Positions 15,531-23,774 of a stretch of DNA of 39,013 bases are shown one piece after another; position 1 is the first letter of the stretch; each line of letters opens with the position of its first letter. Under the pieces are notes generated by a model that was not told the origin of the DNA, searched no databases, and was given only the letters and a program-made list of their open reading frames with translations. Source of the stretch: Fimenecus sp045633505 (lineage in GTDB: Bacteria > Bacillota > Clostridia > Oscillospirales > Acutalibacteraceae). The position numbers were made by a program, and so were the translations under genes. Location of the stretch: positions 1 to 39,013 of the forward strand of contig JAZQYK010000051.1 of the NCBI GenBank assembly GCA_045633505.1, read 5' to 3'.

Positions 15531-16699
15531 ATCCTCGCAACTCCGCTTTGTTTTGCAGCTTCCACAACTGCTTTTGCCACAGTTGTGCCCACTCTTTCGT
15601 CAAATGCCTTAGGGAGAATATAATCTTCGTTCAATTCTTCATCACTCACAAGTGAAGCAATAGCCTTTGCTGCCGCAATTTTCATTTCTTCGTTAATATC
15701 ACTCGCTCTGCAATCAAGAGCTCCGCGGAATATGCCTGGGAATGCTAATACATTGTTGATTTGATTTGGATAATCACTTCGACCAGTACCCACAACCTTT
15801 GCGCCAGCATTTTTAGCCTTATCAGGCATAATTTCAGGCACAGGATTTGCCATTGGGAACACAATCGGCTCATTTGCCATTGTTTTTATCATTTCTTCTG
15901 TAACAACATTAGGTGCTGAAACACCGATAAAAATATCTGCGCCCTTTAATGCGTCTGTAAGTGTGCCTGTAATCTTATTTTTATTTGTAATCTCCGCCAT
16001 TTTTGCCTGCGCAGAATTCATCCACTCCTCGCCAACACGAAGAATGCCCATTTTATCGCACATTATAATATTTCCCGCGCCCATTCTGTATATGAGCTTC
16101 GCAATTGCAATTCCAGCCGCACCTGCGCCGCTGAACACAACCGTGCAATCCGACAGCTTTTTATTCACAAGGCGAAGTGCATTCGTAACCGCCGCGCCAA
16201 CGACAACGGCTGTGCCGTGCTGGTCATCGTGAAAAACGGGAATATCAAGTTTTTCTTTTAATTTTCTTTCAATTTCAAAGCAACGCGGAGCCGCAATATC
16301 TTCAAGATTTATTCCTCCGAAACTGCCGCCCAAAAGAGATATGCAATTCACTATTTCGTCAACGTCCTTGCTTCTCACACAAAGTGGAATGGCGTCAACT
16401 CCGCCAAATTCTTTAAAAAGGACGCATTTGCCCTCCATAACGGGCATACCGGCTTCAGCACCTATATCACCAAGTCCCAAAACCGCAGTACCATCAGTTA
16501 CGACGGCAACGGTATTCCAGCGGCGAGTAAGCTCAAAAGATTTGTTGATATCTTTCTGAATTTCAAGACAAGGCTCGGCAACGCCGGGGGTATAAGCCAA
16601 CGACAAAGACTCTTTATCGTTAGCCTTTGCCCTTGTTTTAATCTCAATTTTGCCTTGCCACTCATAATGAAGCTTTAAACTCTCTTTTGCGTAATCCAT
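15527..16699 (-). CDS. NAD(P)-dependent malic enzyme
   Basis: Decarboxylates malate to pyruvate with reduction of NAD(P)+ in the cytoplasm. The 390-aa length is typical of the short bacterial form. Signatures: YTPGVAEPCL (catalytic Tyr) near residue 37, VVTDGTAVLGLGDIGAEAGMPVMEGK near 65-90, the metal-site block EDIAAPRCFE near 134, FHDDQHGTA near 156, and a GAGAAGIA Rossmann motif near 190. An AAGGAG site lies 11 nt ahead of the ATG. It leads an operon with three membrane protein paralogs of unknown role, which is not a usual malic enzyme context. Confidence 0.95.
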   Translation of the reverse strand: MDYAKESLKLHYEWQGKIEIKTRAKANDKESLSLAYTPGVAEPCLEIQKDINKSFELTRRWNTVAVVTDGTAVLGLGDIGAEAGMPVMEGKCVLFKEFGGVDAIPLCVRSKDVDEIVNCISLLGGSFGGINLEDIAAPRCFEIERKLKEKLDIPVFHDDQHGTAVVVGAAVTNALRLVNKKLSDCTVVFSGAGAAGIAIAKLIYRMGAGNIIMCDKMGILRVGEEWMNSAQAKMAEITNKNKITGTLTDALKGADIFIGVSAPNVVTEEMIKTMANEPIVFPMANPVPEIMPDKAKNAGAKVVGTGRSDYPNQINNVLAFPGIFRGALDCRASDINEEMKIAAAKAIASLVSDEELNEDYILPKAFDERVGTTVAKAVVEAAKQSGVARI

Positions 16700-16742
16700 A
16701 GTGTATTTGCTCCTTAAAACGAATCTGTTCTGAGCAAAAATG

Positions 16743-16822
16743 TGTAGGGGCTGACAACTTGGCAGCCCGAACCGAATTAAAAGACAAACTGCAACGGGAC
16801 GCCGAGGTCGTCGTCCCCTACA
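16743..16822. repeat. Inverted REP pair (BIME-like), GTAG type
   Basis: An 80-bp element bounded by TGTAGGGG (16743-16750) and its complement CCCCTACA (16815-16822). Inside each end there is a small hairpin (GGGCTG...CAGCCC on the left, GGGACG...CGTCCC on the right). The layout of GTAG followed by a hairpin, in head-to-head copies, matches REP sequences handled by REP-associated transposases such as the one at 32152. A further 9-bp hairpin (16822-16830 with 16837-16845) follows. Confidence 0.65.
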
Positions 16823-16882
16823 TTGTAGGAATATACTCCTACAATTATGCCGTTATCATTACTTCTCAGAACTGCATTGATT

Positions 16883-17158
16883 TTACTGCCTTTCAAAATA
16901 CTCGTCGTCGGCAATAAAATACGTTCGGATGAACCCATCCGTTGATACGAACACTATCTCCCCCGTTTGAGAGAGATAGTAAATTCTATCGTTATCATCT
17001 TCGTCTGTTTCGTACTTTGACTCAGAACGGGGGTTTTGTATCACCTCGTTCGCTTTGATGAGATATTCTTCAGCAGAATTGCATTTTACTGCTTCACCGT
17101 GCTCAAGAAAATGGTCCGTCAGTTTTTCAGGTGTACGAAACATTAAAATTTTTGCCAT
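16883..17158 (-). CDS. Small BECR/RelE-like domain protein coupled to glpK
   Basis: A 91-aa soluble protein. It has H-x3-HG (His16, His20), EEYLIKAN (30-37) and GFIRTYF (75-81). It is clearly related to the C-terminal third of the 23154-23771 protein, which has the same HG, EYL-x-KAN and IRTYF blocks in the same order. This His...IRTYF plan resembles nuclease domains of the Barnase-EndoU-ColicinE5-RelE (BECR) group found in polymorphic toxins and phage head proteins; that is my inference from the pattern. The ATG overlaps the glpK stop (TAATG), so it is translated together with glycerol kinase. No antitoxin-like partner is adjacent. Confidence 0.7.
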   Translation of the reverse strand: MAKILMFRTPEKLTDHFLEHGEAVKCNSAEEYLIKANEVIQNPRSESKYETDEDDNDRIYYLSQTGEIVFVSTDGFIRTYFIADDEYFERQ

Positions 17159-18666
17159 TAGTGTTCAACCCAATCTCTTGAGCGTTCAACCGCACGAAGC
17201 CAACCGCGATATCTCTTTTCGCGTTTTTCAATATCCATCTGTGGTTCGAAAACCTTATCAACTTCACGAATTTTTGCAATTTCTTCTGTGTCTTTCCAGA
17301 ATCCTGTTGCAAGACCTGCAAGATATGCCGCGCCGATTGCAGTCGTTTCAACCATTTTCGGACGGTTAACTGCGGTTCTAATCATATCTGACTGAATTTG
17401 CATCATAATATCGCTGACAGATGCGCCGCCGTCAACACGAAGTTCTGAAAGCTCAATATCTGAATCCTGTTTCATAGCTTCAAGCAAATCCGTCATCTGA
17501 TATGCAATTGCTTCAAGTACGCTTCGGCAAATATGAGCAGAATTAGCGCCGCGTGTAAGGCCCACAATAGTACCACGGGCATACATATCCCAATAAGGTG
17601 CGCCAAGACCCGTAAATGCAGGAACGAAATACACACCGTTTGCATTCGGAACACTTTCTGCCAACTCGTCACAGCGGCGAGCAGTTGGAATAAGCTGTAA
17701 ATCGTCACGAAGCCACTTGATAACTGAACCCGCATTAAAAGCAGAGCCCTCAATTGCATAAGTAACCTTGTCACCGATACCCCAAGCAACGCCCGTAACC
17801 AGATTGTTCTTTGACTCAACTCTCTTGTCGCCTGTGTTCATAAGCAAGAAGCAACCCGTACCGTAAGTGTTTTTTGCCTGACCGCTTTCAAAACAGCCCT
17901 GTCCGAAAAGTGCGGCAGGCTGGTCACCGATTGCGCCTGAGATTGGCACACCTGCCAAATCTTCAATACCCATAACACTCTTTGCAACCGTTCCATAAAT
18001 CTTGCTTGACGGTACTGCTTCTGGAAGCATTGCCATTGGAATTCCAATTTTTTCACAAAGATATTCATCCCAGCAAAGCTTATCAACATCAAAAATCATT
18101 GTTCTTGATGCGTTTGAATAGTCAGTAATATGTACGGCACCGCCCGTTAAGTTCCAGATAAGCCAGGTTTCAACCGTACCGAAAAGAAGCTGACCTTTTT
18201 CTGCCAACTCTCTTGCACCCTCAACATTGTCGAGAATCCATTTAATCTTTGTTGCGGAGAAATAAGCATCAACAACAAGTCCTGTGTGGTCCTTGATATA
18301 TTGTGTAAGTTCTTCGTCAGCCTTGATTTTTTCGCACATATCAGCAGTTCTTCTGCACTGCCAAACAATTGCATTATAAATAGGCTTACCCGTGGATTTA
18401 TCCCACACAATCGTTGTTTCACGTTGGTTTGTAATGCCTATTGCGGCGATATCCTCTGCTGTTGCCTTGCTTTCAGCCATTACTTCCATAACAGACTGTA
18501 ACTGTGAAAAGAGAATTTCCATTGGATTGTGTTCAACCCAACCCGTGTGTGGATAAATCTGTGTAAACTCGTGCTGAGCTTTAAAACAGATATTACCCTT
18601 TTTGTCAAAAAGGATTGCGCGTGAGCTCGTTGTTCCCTGGTCAAGAGCTAATACGTATTTTTTCAT
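17158..18666 (-). CDS. glpK: Glycerol kinase
   Basis: Phosphorylates glycerol to glycerol-3-phosphate with ATP. The 502-aa length is standard for the FGGY family. N-terminal ATP-site block ALDQGTTSSRAILFD (residues 6-20), substrate-site NQRETT near 80, GAIGDQPAALFGQ near 243-255 and the FGGY C-terminal signature DGGASVSDIMMQIQSD near 404-419 are all present. The start has a suitable GAGGTG site. No glycerol facilitator or GlpP is adjacent. It is followed by a coupled BECR-like gene. Confidence 0.96.
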   Translation of the reverse strand: MKKYVLALDQGTTSSRAILFDKKGNICFKAQHEFTQIYPHTGWVEHNPMEILFSQLQSVMEVMAESKATAEDIAAIGITNQRETTIVWDKSTGKPIYNAIVWQCRRTADMCEKIKADEELTQYIKDHTGLVVDAYFSATKIKWILDNVEGARELAEKGQLLFGTVETWLIWNLTGGAVHITDYSNASRTMIFDVDKLCWDEYLCEKIGIPMAMLPEAVPSSKIYGTVAKSVMGIEDLAGVPISGAIGDQPAALFGQGCFESGQAKNTYGTGCFLLMNTGDKRVESKNNLVTGVAWGIGDKVTYAIEGSAFNAGSVIKWLRDDLQLIPTARRCDELAESVPNANGVYFVPAFTGLGAPYWDMYARGTIVGLTRGANSAHICRSVLEAIAYQMTDLLEAMKQDSDIELSELRVDGGASVSDIMMQIQSDMIRTAVNRPKMVETTAIGAAYLAGLATGFWKDTEEIAKIREVDKVFEPQMDIEKREKRYRGWLRAVERSRDWVEH

Positions 18667-18721
18667 AGTATAACACCTCGTATTTATAATAGATATTTTT
18701 CAACTAAATTTTTGCTTTTAG

Positions 18722-19672
18722 TCAAAAATTAACATTTTGATTAAAAATCCCTTTTATTTTAAAACTTGTTCTTGATGCGCTTTTACGCAAAGCCGACGGA
18801 CAAGCCTTTTTCAAGGGCGCATATTCCACCTCATAAAAATCAAGCAGTTTGTAATAAGTCGGGGCTTTGTGTACAAAGGTTGCAAAGTTTCCGTAATCCG
18901 TCGCCCAAGCAGTTTCAGCCATTGCCGCAAGTCGAGGGTAGGTATAATATTGAAGCTGTTCAAAATTCTTGAGAAACTCTGCGTTTATACTTGCCTCAAT
19001 CCCCTTTTTGTCACTGTCGGTTTTATAATCGCAGACACTTTTAAGCGTGTTGACGCCGTGAGGATAATTCAGACAATACTGTTTGGCACAATTCTCAATA
19101 TTTTCAGGCGCTTTTGTCACAACGTTTATTTTTCTCGCCTGACAATATGCGACAAGTTCATCGTTTTCGGATTGTGTATAATAACTTTTCAAATCGCAAT
19201 TGAGAGTGTTAAGTTTGTGAAACGCCATAAGCTGAATTGTCTTTTTCATTTCTTCCGCAGAAAGTTTTTTCTTGCCCATTGTGACTTTATATCCGCGATA
19301 AGAAAACTTTGGATAATCCGTAATTTGGGTATAAGGCAGTTTGCCCTCTGTCTGCAAAAGCATTTGTTTTAAGGTTTCAAGTCCGTAAAACAGACCCGTT
19401 TCGGTTTTTGCATTTATATAAACACGGCGATTTTCACATTTGAGGGTATAGCCTTCATCCCACTCAATTTTATCATCAAGAGTTAAGATAATTGATTTTT
19501 CCTCAAAGGTGTCTTCGTGTACTAATATTTTTTTATTGAAATTTCTTCTTACAAATTTAACAAAGTCCTCTGAAAAAGGAAACGGAGAAACGGTTGTTCC
19601 TGCGTGAAGCGTAAATCCTTTTTTGGCAGCATTTGTAAGAATTGATACGGGTTGAGGTATAATATTAAACAT
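18722..19672 (-). CDS. GH20 (beta-hexosaminidase)-like protein lacking the catalytic centre
   Basis: A 316-aa cytoplasmic-looking protein. The N-terminal half matches the GH20b domain (YGLETLKQML) and the start of the GH20 barrel (YRGYKVTMG...EEMKKTIQLMAFHKLNTL, about 126-160; then ELVAYCQARKINVV). The C-terminal part matches the end of the barrel (YPRLAAMAETAW). The central barrel strands that hold the Asp-Glu catalytic pair are missing, and the PEIDxPGH block is reduced to TKAPENIEN. Normal GH20 enzymes are 450-700 aa. The frame is intact, so this is either a pseudo-enzyme with retained binding or the result of an internal in-frame deletion. It precedes glpK by 55 nt. Confidence 0.72.
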   Translation of the reverse strand: MFNIIPQPVSILTNAAKKGFTLHAGTTVSPFPFSEDFVKFVRRNFNKKILVHEDTFEEKSIILTLDDKIEWDEGYTLKCENRRVYINAKTETGLFYGLETLKQMLLQTEGKLPYTQITDYPKFSYRGYKVTMGKKKLSAEEMKKTIQLMAFHKLNTLNCDLKSYYTQSENDELVAYCQARKINVVTKAPENIENCAKQYCLNYPHGVNTLKSVCDYKTDSDKKGIEASINAEFLKNFEQLQYYTYPRLAAMAETAWATDYGNFATFVHKAPTYYKLLDFYEVEYAPLKKACPSALRKSASRTSFKIKGIFNQNVNF

Positions 19673-19712
19673 TTTTCAGTCCCCTAACCAATGAAAATTT
19701 CTATGTACAATT

Positions 19713-19741
19713 ATTCTATCACAAAATCTTTTCAACTACAA
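19713..19741 (-). promoter_or_regulatory. Possible promoter of the GH20-like gene/glpK unit
   Basis: Minus strand TTGTAG (19736-19741), 17-nt spacer, TAGAAT (19713-19718), about 40 nt before the GH20-like start. Only moderately close to consensus. Confidence 0.4.
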
Positions 19742-19764
19742 CATAAAATAGTATATATTTTCTC

Positions 19765-19793
19765 TTGAAATTACTGATTTAATATAGTATAAT
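19765..19793 (+). promoter_or_regulatory. Sigma-A promoter of the SRP RNA
   Basis: TTGAAA (19765-19770), 17-nt spacer, perfect TATAAT (19788-19793), placing the transcript start near 19800, right at the SRP RNA 5' side. Confidence 0.8.
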
Positions 19794-19808
19794 TACCTAG
19801 TAAACGAT

Positions 19809-19960
19809 TGAAACCTTAATTCAGTCGTGTGCCGTGTGGGTCCTGTGCGGCGGGGCGCTGTGAACCATGTCAGGCGGGGAACCGAGCAGCATTAAGCGGT
19901 TTGCACCGGGCGCCACAGTCTGCCTGCACGACACATGACTGAGTCAAGGTTTCATTTTTT
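19809..19960 (+). ncRNA. ffs: Signal recognition particle RNA (4.5S/scRNA-type)
   Basis: The helix 8 core is present: TGTGAACC...TGTCAGGCGGGGAA on one side and GAGCAGC...ACCGGGCGCC on the other, closing on the conserved symmetric and asymmetric loops that bind Ffh. Outer stems GTCGTG/CACGAC and CAGTC/GACTG enclose it. TGAAACCTT (19809-19817) pairs with AAGGTTTCA (19946-19954), followed by a T run, so the closing stem can double as the terminator. Location immediately ahead of dnaX is the usual Firmicutes order. Exact ends are estimated. Confidence 0.9.
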
Positions 19961-19976
19961 AATAGGAGGTATTTTT

Positions 19977-21632
19977 ATGTATCGTGCTTTTTATCGAAAA
20001 TACAGACCGTCAACATTTACTGACGTTGTAGGTCAACAGCACATTACAACAACACTTGAAAATGCCGTAAAATCAGGTAAGACCAGTCACGCTTATCTTT
20101 TTACGGGCTCTCGCGGTACGGGTAAAACCTCCTGTGCAAAAATTCTTTCAAAGGCTGTTAACTGTCTTAATGCAGTTGACGGAAATCCTTGTAACGAATG
20201 TGAAATCTGTCGCGGTATTGATAACGGTTCAATTCTTGATATTATCGAAATTGACGCCGCTTCAAACAACGGTGTTGACAATATCCGTGATTTGAGAGAA
20301 GAAGCTAACTTTACTCCTGCAAACGCTAAATACAGAGTATATATCATCGACGAGGTGCACATGCTCTCAATCGGTGCTTTTAACGCGCTTCTCAAAACAC
20401 TTGAAGAACCGCCTGCTCACGTTATTTTCATACTCGCAACTACTGAAGTACACAAATTGCCTTCAACAATTCTTTCTCGTTGCCAAAGATTTGATTTTAA
20501 GCGAATTCCGCCTGAAGCAATTGCAGAAAGGCTGAAAGAAGTTGCGGCTAAAGAAAATCTCACACTTTCTGATGACGGCGCAATGCTTATTGCAAGAATT
20601 GCCGACGGTGCAATGCGTGATGCTTTATCCCTTCTTGACCGTTGTTCTTCCGTTGAAGGTGTCATCGACTCTGCCGCCGTTGCATCAAGTGCAGGTCTTG
20701 CAGGTCGTGAATATATTTTTGAGCTTTGCGACTGCATCATCGAAAAAGACGCCGCAAAGGCACTTGAAATCGTCAACCGACTTTATAACGACTCCTGCGA
20801 TATGGAAAGACTCGTTATTGAGCTTACAAGCCATTTCAGAAACCTTATGGTTTCAAAGGCAGTTAAGAATTTTGAAGCAATGATAATCTGCTCTCAAGGT
20901 GAAATTGATATTATCCGTCAGCAGAGTGAAAAAACTACGCTTGCCACAATTATGTCGTGCATTGACGTGCTTACTACATCTGCATCATCAATGAAGCAGG
21001 GCGCAAACAGAAGAACGAGCGCTGAGCTTTGTATCATAAAACTTTGCACACCAAGTCTTGACGCTGACACAAACGCAATACTCCGCAGACTCAGTGAGCT
21101 TGAAAACGCAATAAAGTCAGGTTCAATTAAGGTTGAAGCAAAGCCCGCACCCGTTGTTACAGAGAAAAAGGCAGAAGCCCCTGTTTTGAAAGAAACAGTC
21201 GTTGAAGAAGCCTTGAAAACGGAGGCGGTTTCCGATTCCAAACCCGAACCTATTGCGAAAGAAGCACCGCCCGTAAAGGAAGAAAAAGCCGTGCAACAGC
21301 CACAGTCTTCAGGGACGGTTCCTTTTGACCGCTGGCCTGAGGTGCTTGAAAAAATCTTCTCTAACGACAAGAGTCTTATTGTGATGCTTTCGGGTTCAAG
21401 CGCATTCGTGCATCAGGATAAATATTTGTTAATAAAAGGCTCACCCGTTCTTGAAATGTATCTCAAAACAGGTGAATACTCAAAAATCATAAAACAAGCC
21501 GTTGCTCAGGTAACGGGCAAAAACTATACCCTTGCTGTTTATAACAACAAGCAGGAAGAAGCACCTAAAAATCCGCTTTCAGACCTTGTTGCAAAGGCTA
21601 AAAGTTTAGGTGTAAATATTGAGGAGGACTAA
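19977..21632 (+). CDS. dnaX: DNA polymerase III subunit gamma/tau
   Basis: Clamp-loader ATPase. Residues 1-220 form the AAA+ core: Walker A GSRGTGKT (44-51), a zinc site with Cys63, Cys72, Cys75 and Cys78, the Walker B box VYIIDEVHML near 120, and the SRCQRFDFKRI sensor region near 170. A Pro/Ala/Glu/Lys-rich linker (about 385-450) leads to a C-terminal tau-like domain. Start 19977 (MYRAFYRKYRP) is set by AGGAGG upstream; a longer in-frame start at 19935 would lie inside the SRP RNA. First protein gene of the dnaX-ybaB-recR cluster. Confidence 0.96.
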   Translation: MYRAFYRKYRPSTFTDVVGQQHITTTLENAVKSGKTSHAYLFTGSRGTGKTSCAKILSKAVNCLNAVDGNPCNECEICRGIDNGSILDIIEIDAASNNGVDNIRDLREEANFTPANAKYRVYIIDEVHMLSIGAFNALLKTLEEPPAHVIFILATTEVHKLPSTILSRCQRFDFKRIPPEAIAERLKEVAAKENLTLSDDGAMLIARIADGAMRDALSLLDRCSSVEGVIDSAAVASSAGLAGREYIFELCDCIIEKDAAKALEIVNRLYNDSCDMERLVIELTSHFRNLMVSKAVKNFEAMIICSQGEIDIIRQQSEKTTLATIMSCIDVLTTSASSMKQGANRRTSAELCIIKLCTPSLDADTNAILRRLSELENAIKSGSIKVEAKPAPVVTEKKAEAPVLKETVVEEALKTEAVSDSKPEPIAKEAPPVKEEKAVQQPQSSGTVPFDRWPEVLEKIFSNDKSLIVMLSGSSAFVHQDKYLLIKGSPVLEMYLKTGEYSKIIKQAVAQVTGKNYTLAVYNNKQEEAPKNPLSDLVAKAKSLGVNIEED

Positions 21633-21635
21633 AAA

Positions 21636-21971
21636 ATGAAAGCAAGAATTCCTAACCAAGGCGGTCAGGCAAATATGATGAAACGTCTTCAGCAGATGCA
21701 GGACGATATGGCTCGTGTTCAGAAAGAATGTGAAGAAGCTGAATACAATGCATCAGCCGGTGGCGGTGCTATTGACGTTTCCGTTAACGGTAAGCATCAG
21801 TTAGTTTCTGTTAAAATCCAGCCCGACGTTGTTGACCCTGAAGACGTTGAAATGCTTGAGGATTTACTTATTGCCGCTGTTAACGAGGCTATGAGAAAAG
21901 CTGACGAAACAATGGAAAGAGAAATGGGCAAAATCACAGGCGGAATGAACATCCCGGGTCTTGGATTTTAA
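21636..21971 (+). CDS. YbaB/EbfC family nucleoid-associated protein
   Basis: A 111-aa DNA-binding protein of the YbaB/EbfC family, which forms tweezer-shaped dimers. The family pattern is visible: a Met/Gln-rich N-terminal helix (MMKRLQQMQDDMARVQKE), the strand VSVNGKHQLVSVKI, and the C-terminal helix ending MGKITGGMNIPGL. It lies 3 nt behind dnaX and ahead of recR, as in most Firmicutes, with GGAGG overlapping the dnaX end as its ribosome binding site. Confidence 0.95.
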   Translation: MKARIPNQGGQANMMKRLQQMQDDMARVQKECEEAEYNASAGGGAIDVSVNGKHQLVSVKIQPDVVDPEDVEMLEDLLIAAVNEAMRKADETMEREMGKITGGMNIPGLGF

Positions 21972-22001
21972 GTTTTAACCAATAATATTGGAGTATAATT
22001 T

Positions 22002-22595
22002 ATGGCAATCGTATCACTTGAAAAGTTGATAGAAGAATTCAGAAAAATGCCCTCTGTCGGTGTAAAATCGGCGGAGAGATTGGCTTATTATATTCTCGGT
22101 CTTGACGATGAGGGTACTAAAAGCCTGACTGAAGCCATAAATAATGCACACAACAATATACACACCTGCAACATCTGTTGCAACCTTACCGAAGGGGAAA
22201 AATGTACTATTTGCAGTAACCCAAAACGTGATAATTCCATAATCTGTGTGGTGGAAAACCCAAGAGACGTTACTGCTTTTGAACGCACTCACGAATATAA
22301 AGGTACTTATCACGTATTGCACGGGGTAATTTCCCCAATGAACAGCATTGGCCCTGATAACATTCGTATCAAAGAGCTTCTCAGCCGTATGGCAGACGAC
22401 TCCGTCAACGAAGTTATTATGGCAACAAACCCAACTGCCGAGGGTGAAGCAACCGCAATGTATATTGCACGGCTTCTTAAACCTATGGGAATTAAGGTGA
22501 GCAGACTTGCTTACGGTATCCCCGTGGGCAGTGACCTTGAATATGCAGACGAGGTAACACTTTCCAGAGCACTTCAAGGCAGAAATCTGTTATAA
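22002..22595 (+). CDS. recR: Recombination mediator RecR
   Basis: Works with RecO and RecF to load RecA on gapped DNA. The 197-aa protein has the helix-hairpin-helix (MPSVGVKSAERLAYYIL, near residue 15), a four-Cys zinc finger (CNICCNLTEGEKCTIC, near 56-71) and a Toprim domain with IICVVENPRD and ATNPTAEGEATAMYI blocks. Third gene of the dnaX-ybaB-recR set; 88 nt without recognisable signals separate it from smpB. Confidence 0.96.
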   Translation: MAIVSLEKLIEEFRKMPSVGVKSAERLAYYILGLDDEGTKSLTEAINNAHNNIHTCNICCNLTEGEKCTICSNPKRDNSIICVVENPRDVTAFERTHEYKGTYHVLHGVISPMNSIGPDNIRIKELLSRMADDSVNEVIMATNPTAEGEATAMYIARLLKPMGIKVSRLAYGIPVGSDLEYADEVTLSRALQGRNLL

Positions 22596-22683
22596 TCGGT
22601 AATAAGCGGTCTTGACCAACTGTTAAAAGCCCAAGTTAACCGCTGAGAATTGTGACCAAGATTTAAGAGGTGATTACAAAATC

Positions 22684-23151
22684 ATGGCAGAGAAAAACCC
22701 TAACACTACAATTGCACAAAACAAAAAAGCTCTGCATGATTATTTCGTATTAGAGTCTTTTGAAGCGGGTATTGAGCTTGTTGGTACTGAGGTAAAATCT
22801 TTAAGACAGGGCAAATGTAACCTTAAAGATGCCTGGTGCAGTATCGTTGAAGGTGAATTATTCGTCAACGGTATGCATATAAGCCCTTATGACCACGGTA
22901 ATATCTTCAACCGCGACCCAATGAGAGTCCGTAAACTTCTTATGCACAAAAAAGAGATTATGCGGCTTCTTGGCACAACAAAGCAGGACGGTTTAACTCT
23001 TATTCCTATATCAGTTTACTTCAAAAAAGGCAGAGCGAAGGTACAAGTCGGGCTTTGTAAAGGTAAAAAACTTTACGACAAGCGTGACGTTGCCGCTAAA
23101 AAAGAAGCTGAACGCAATATTGAACGTTCGATGAAGGAAAGAATGAGATAA
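22684..23151 (+). CDS. smpB: SsrA-binding protein SmpB
   Basis: Binds tmRNA and delivers it to stalled ribosomes for trans-translation. The 155-aa sequence shows the OB-fold core (YFVLESFEAGIELVGTEVKSLRQGKCNLKDAWC), VNGMHISPYDHG and the basic C-terminal tail (DKRDVAAKKEAERNIERSMKERMR) that enters the decoding site. A GAGGTGAT site lies upstream. The tmRNA gene follows after one intervening gene, so the rescue pair is encoded together. Confidence 0.97.
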   Translation: MAEKNPNTTIAQNKKALHDYFVLESFEAGIELVGTEVKSLRQGKCNLKDAWCSIVEGELFVNGMHISPYDHGNIFNRDPMRVRKLLMHKKEIMRLLGTTKQDGLTLIPISVYFKKGRAKVQVGLCKGKKLYDKRDVAAKKEAERNIERSMKERMR

Positions 23152-23153
23152 AT

Positions 23154-23771
23154 ATGAACAGAAATTGTGTTCAATGCGGCAGGGAGTTTAATCTTTCTGA
23201 CTCGGAAATTGAATTTTATAATTCCAAAGGTCTAGATTTGCCGAAAAGATGCAAGGCTTGTCGGGATAAAAACAAAAATTCAAACGGGGAATATAGGAAT
23301 TACACAACAACTCTTCCCCTAACTTTTCGTGACGTTTCTATTTCGGCTATTCTTTTTGCTGGGATTTTTATAACTATAATGAGTGTGTCTGCTAACGGTG
23401 GATTTACGTTACCTACCGTACTTCTTGATTTAATAGCACTTATTGTAATTTTCTGTCTTGCGAAAATCAAAAGACGTATTGACGTCCAAGAATTTGACAC
23501 CTCTGACTATCCGCACACTTTTTATGATACAGAGTCAATGACCGAGCATTATATAAAGCACGGAAAACAAACGAATTGCAAAAATATGGAAGAATATCTT
23601 TGCAAGGCAAACGCCGTTATCGATAGTAAAACGACTATTTCAAAAATCCAGAAAGAAGACGGTGATACTGCATATTTCAACACTCACACAAATGAATTTG
23701 TTGTGGTTGCAAAGGCAGGATATATCCGCACATATTTCATCGCTTCATTGTCATACTATAATAAGCAATAA
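23154..23771 (+). CDS. Zinc-ribbon, two-TM protein with C-terminal BECR/RelE-like domain
   Basis: A 205-aa protein with three parts. Residues 1-40 are a zinc ribbon (C5, C8, C33, C36; FYNSKGLDLPKRCKACR is the zf-Tbcl-like pattern). Two hydrophobic helices follow at about 61-80 and 86-103. Residues 118-205 are a cytoplasmic domain with H-x3-HG (His132, His136), EEYLCKAN (146-153) and GYIRTYF (189-195). The last part is a paralog of the 91-aa protein at 16883. The His...IRTYF pattern resembles BECR-fold RNases (inference). It starts 3 nt after smpB and ends 4 nt before the tmRNA gene, so it is probably expressed with the trans-translation machinery. Confidence 0.72.
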   Translation: MNRNCVQCGREFNLSDSEIEFYNSKGLDLPKRCKACRDKNKNSNGEYRNYTTTLPLTFRDVSISAILFAGIFITIMSVSANGGFTLPTVLLDLIALIVIFCLAKIKRRIDVQEFDTSDYPHTFYDTESMTEHYIKHGKQTNCKNMEEYLCKANAVIDSKTTISKIQKEDGDTAYFNTHTNEFVVVAKAGYIRTYFIASLSYYNKQ

Positions 23772-23774
23772 TAT

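Noticed and set aside
16883..17158. Classical toxin-antitoxin pair at the glpK-coupled gene
   Set aside because: Only one small gene is present, with no antitoxin-like partner on either side, so a TA module is not supported.
22014..22577. 187-aa open frame antisense to recR
   Set aside because: Long only because the recR codon pattern leaves the opposite frame open; no start signal and no recognisable protein features.
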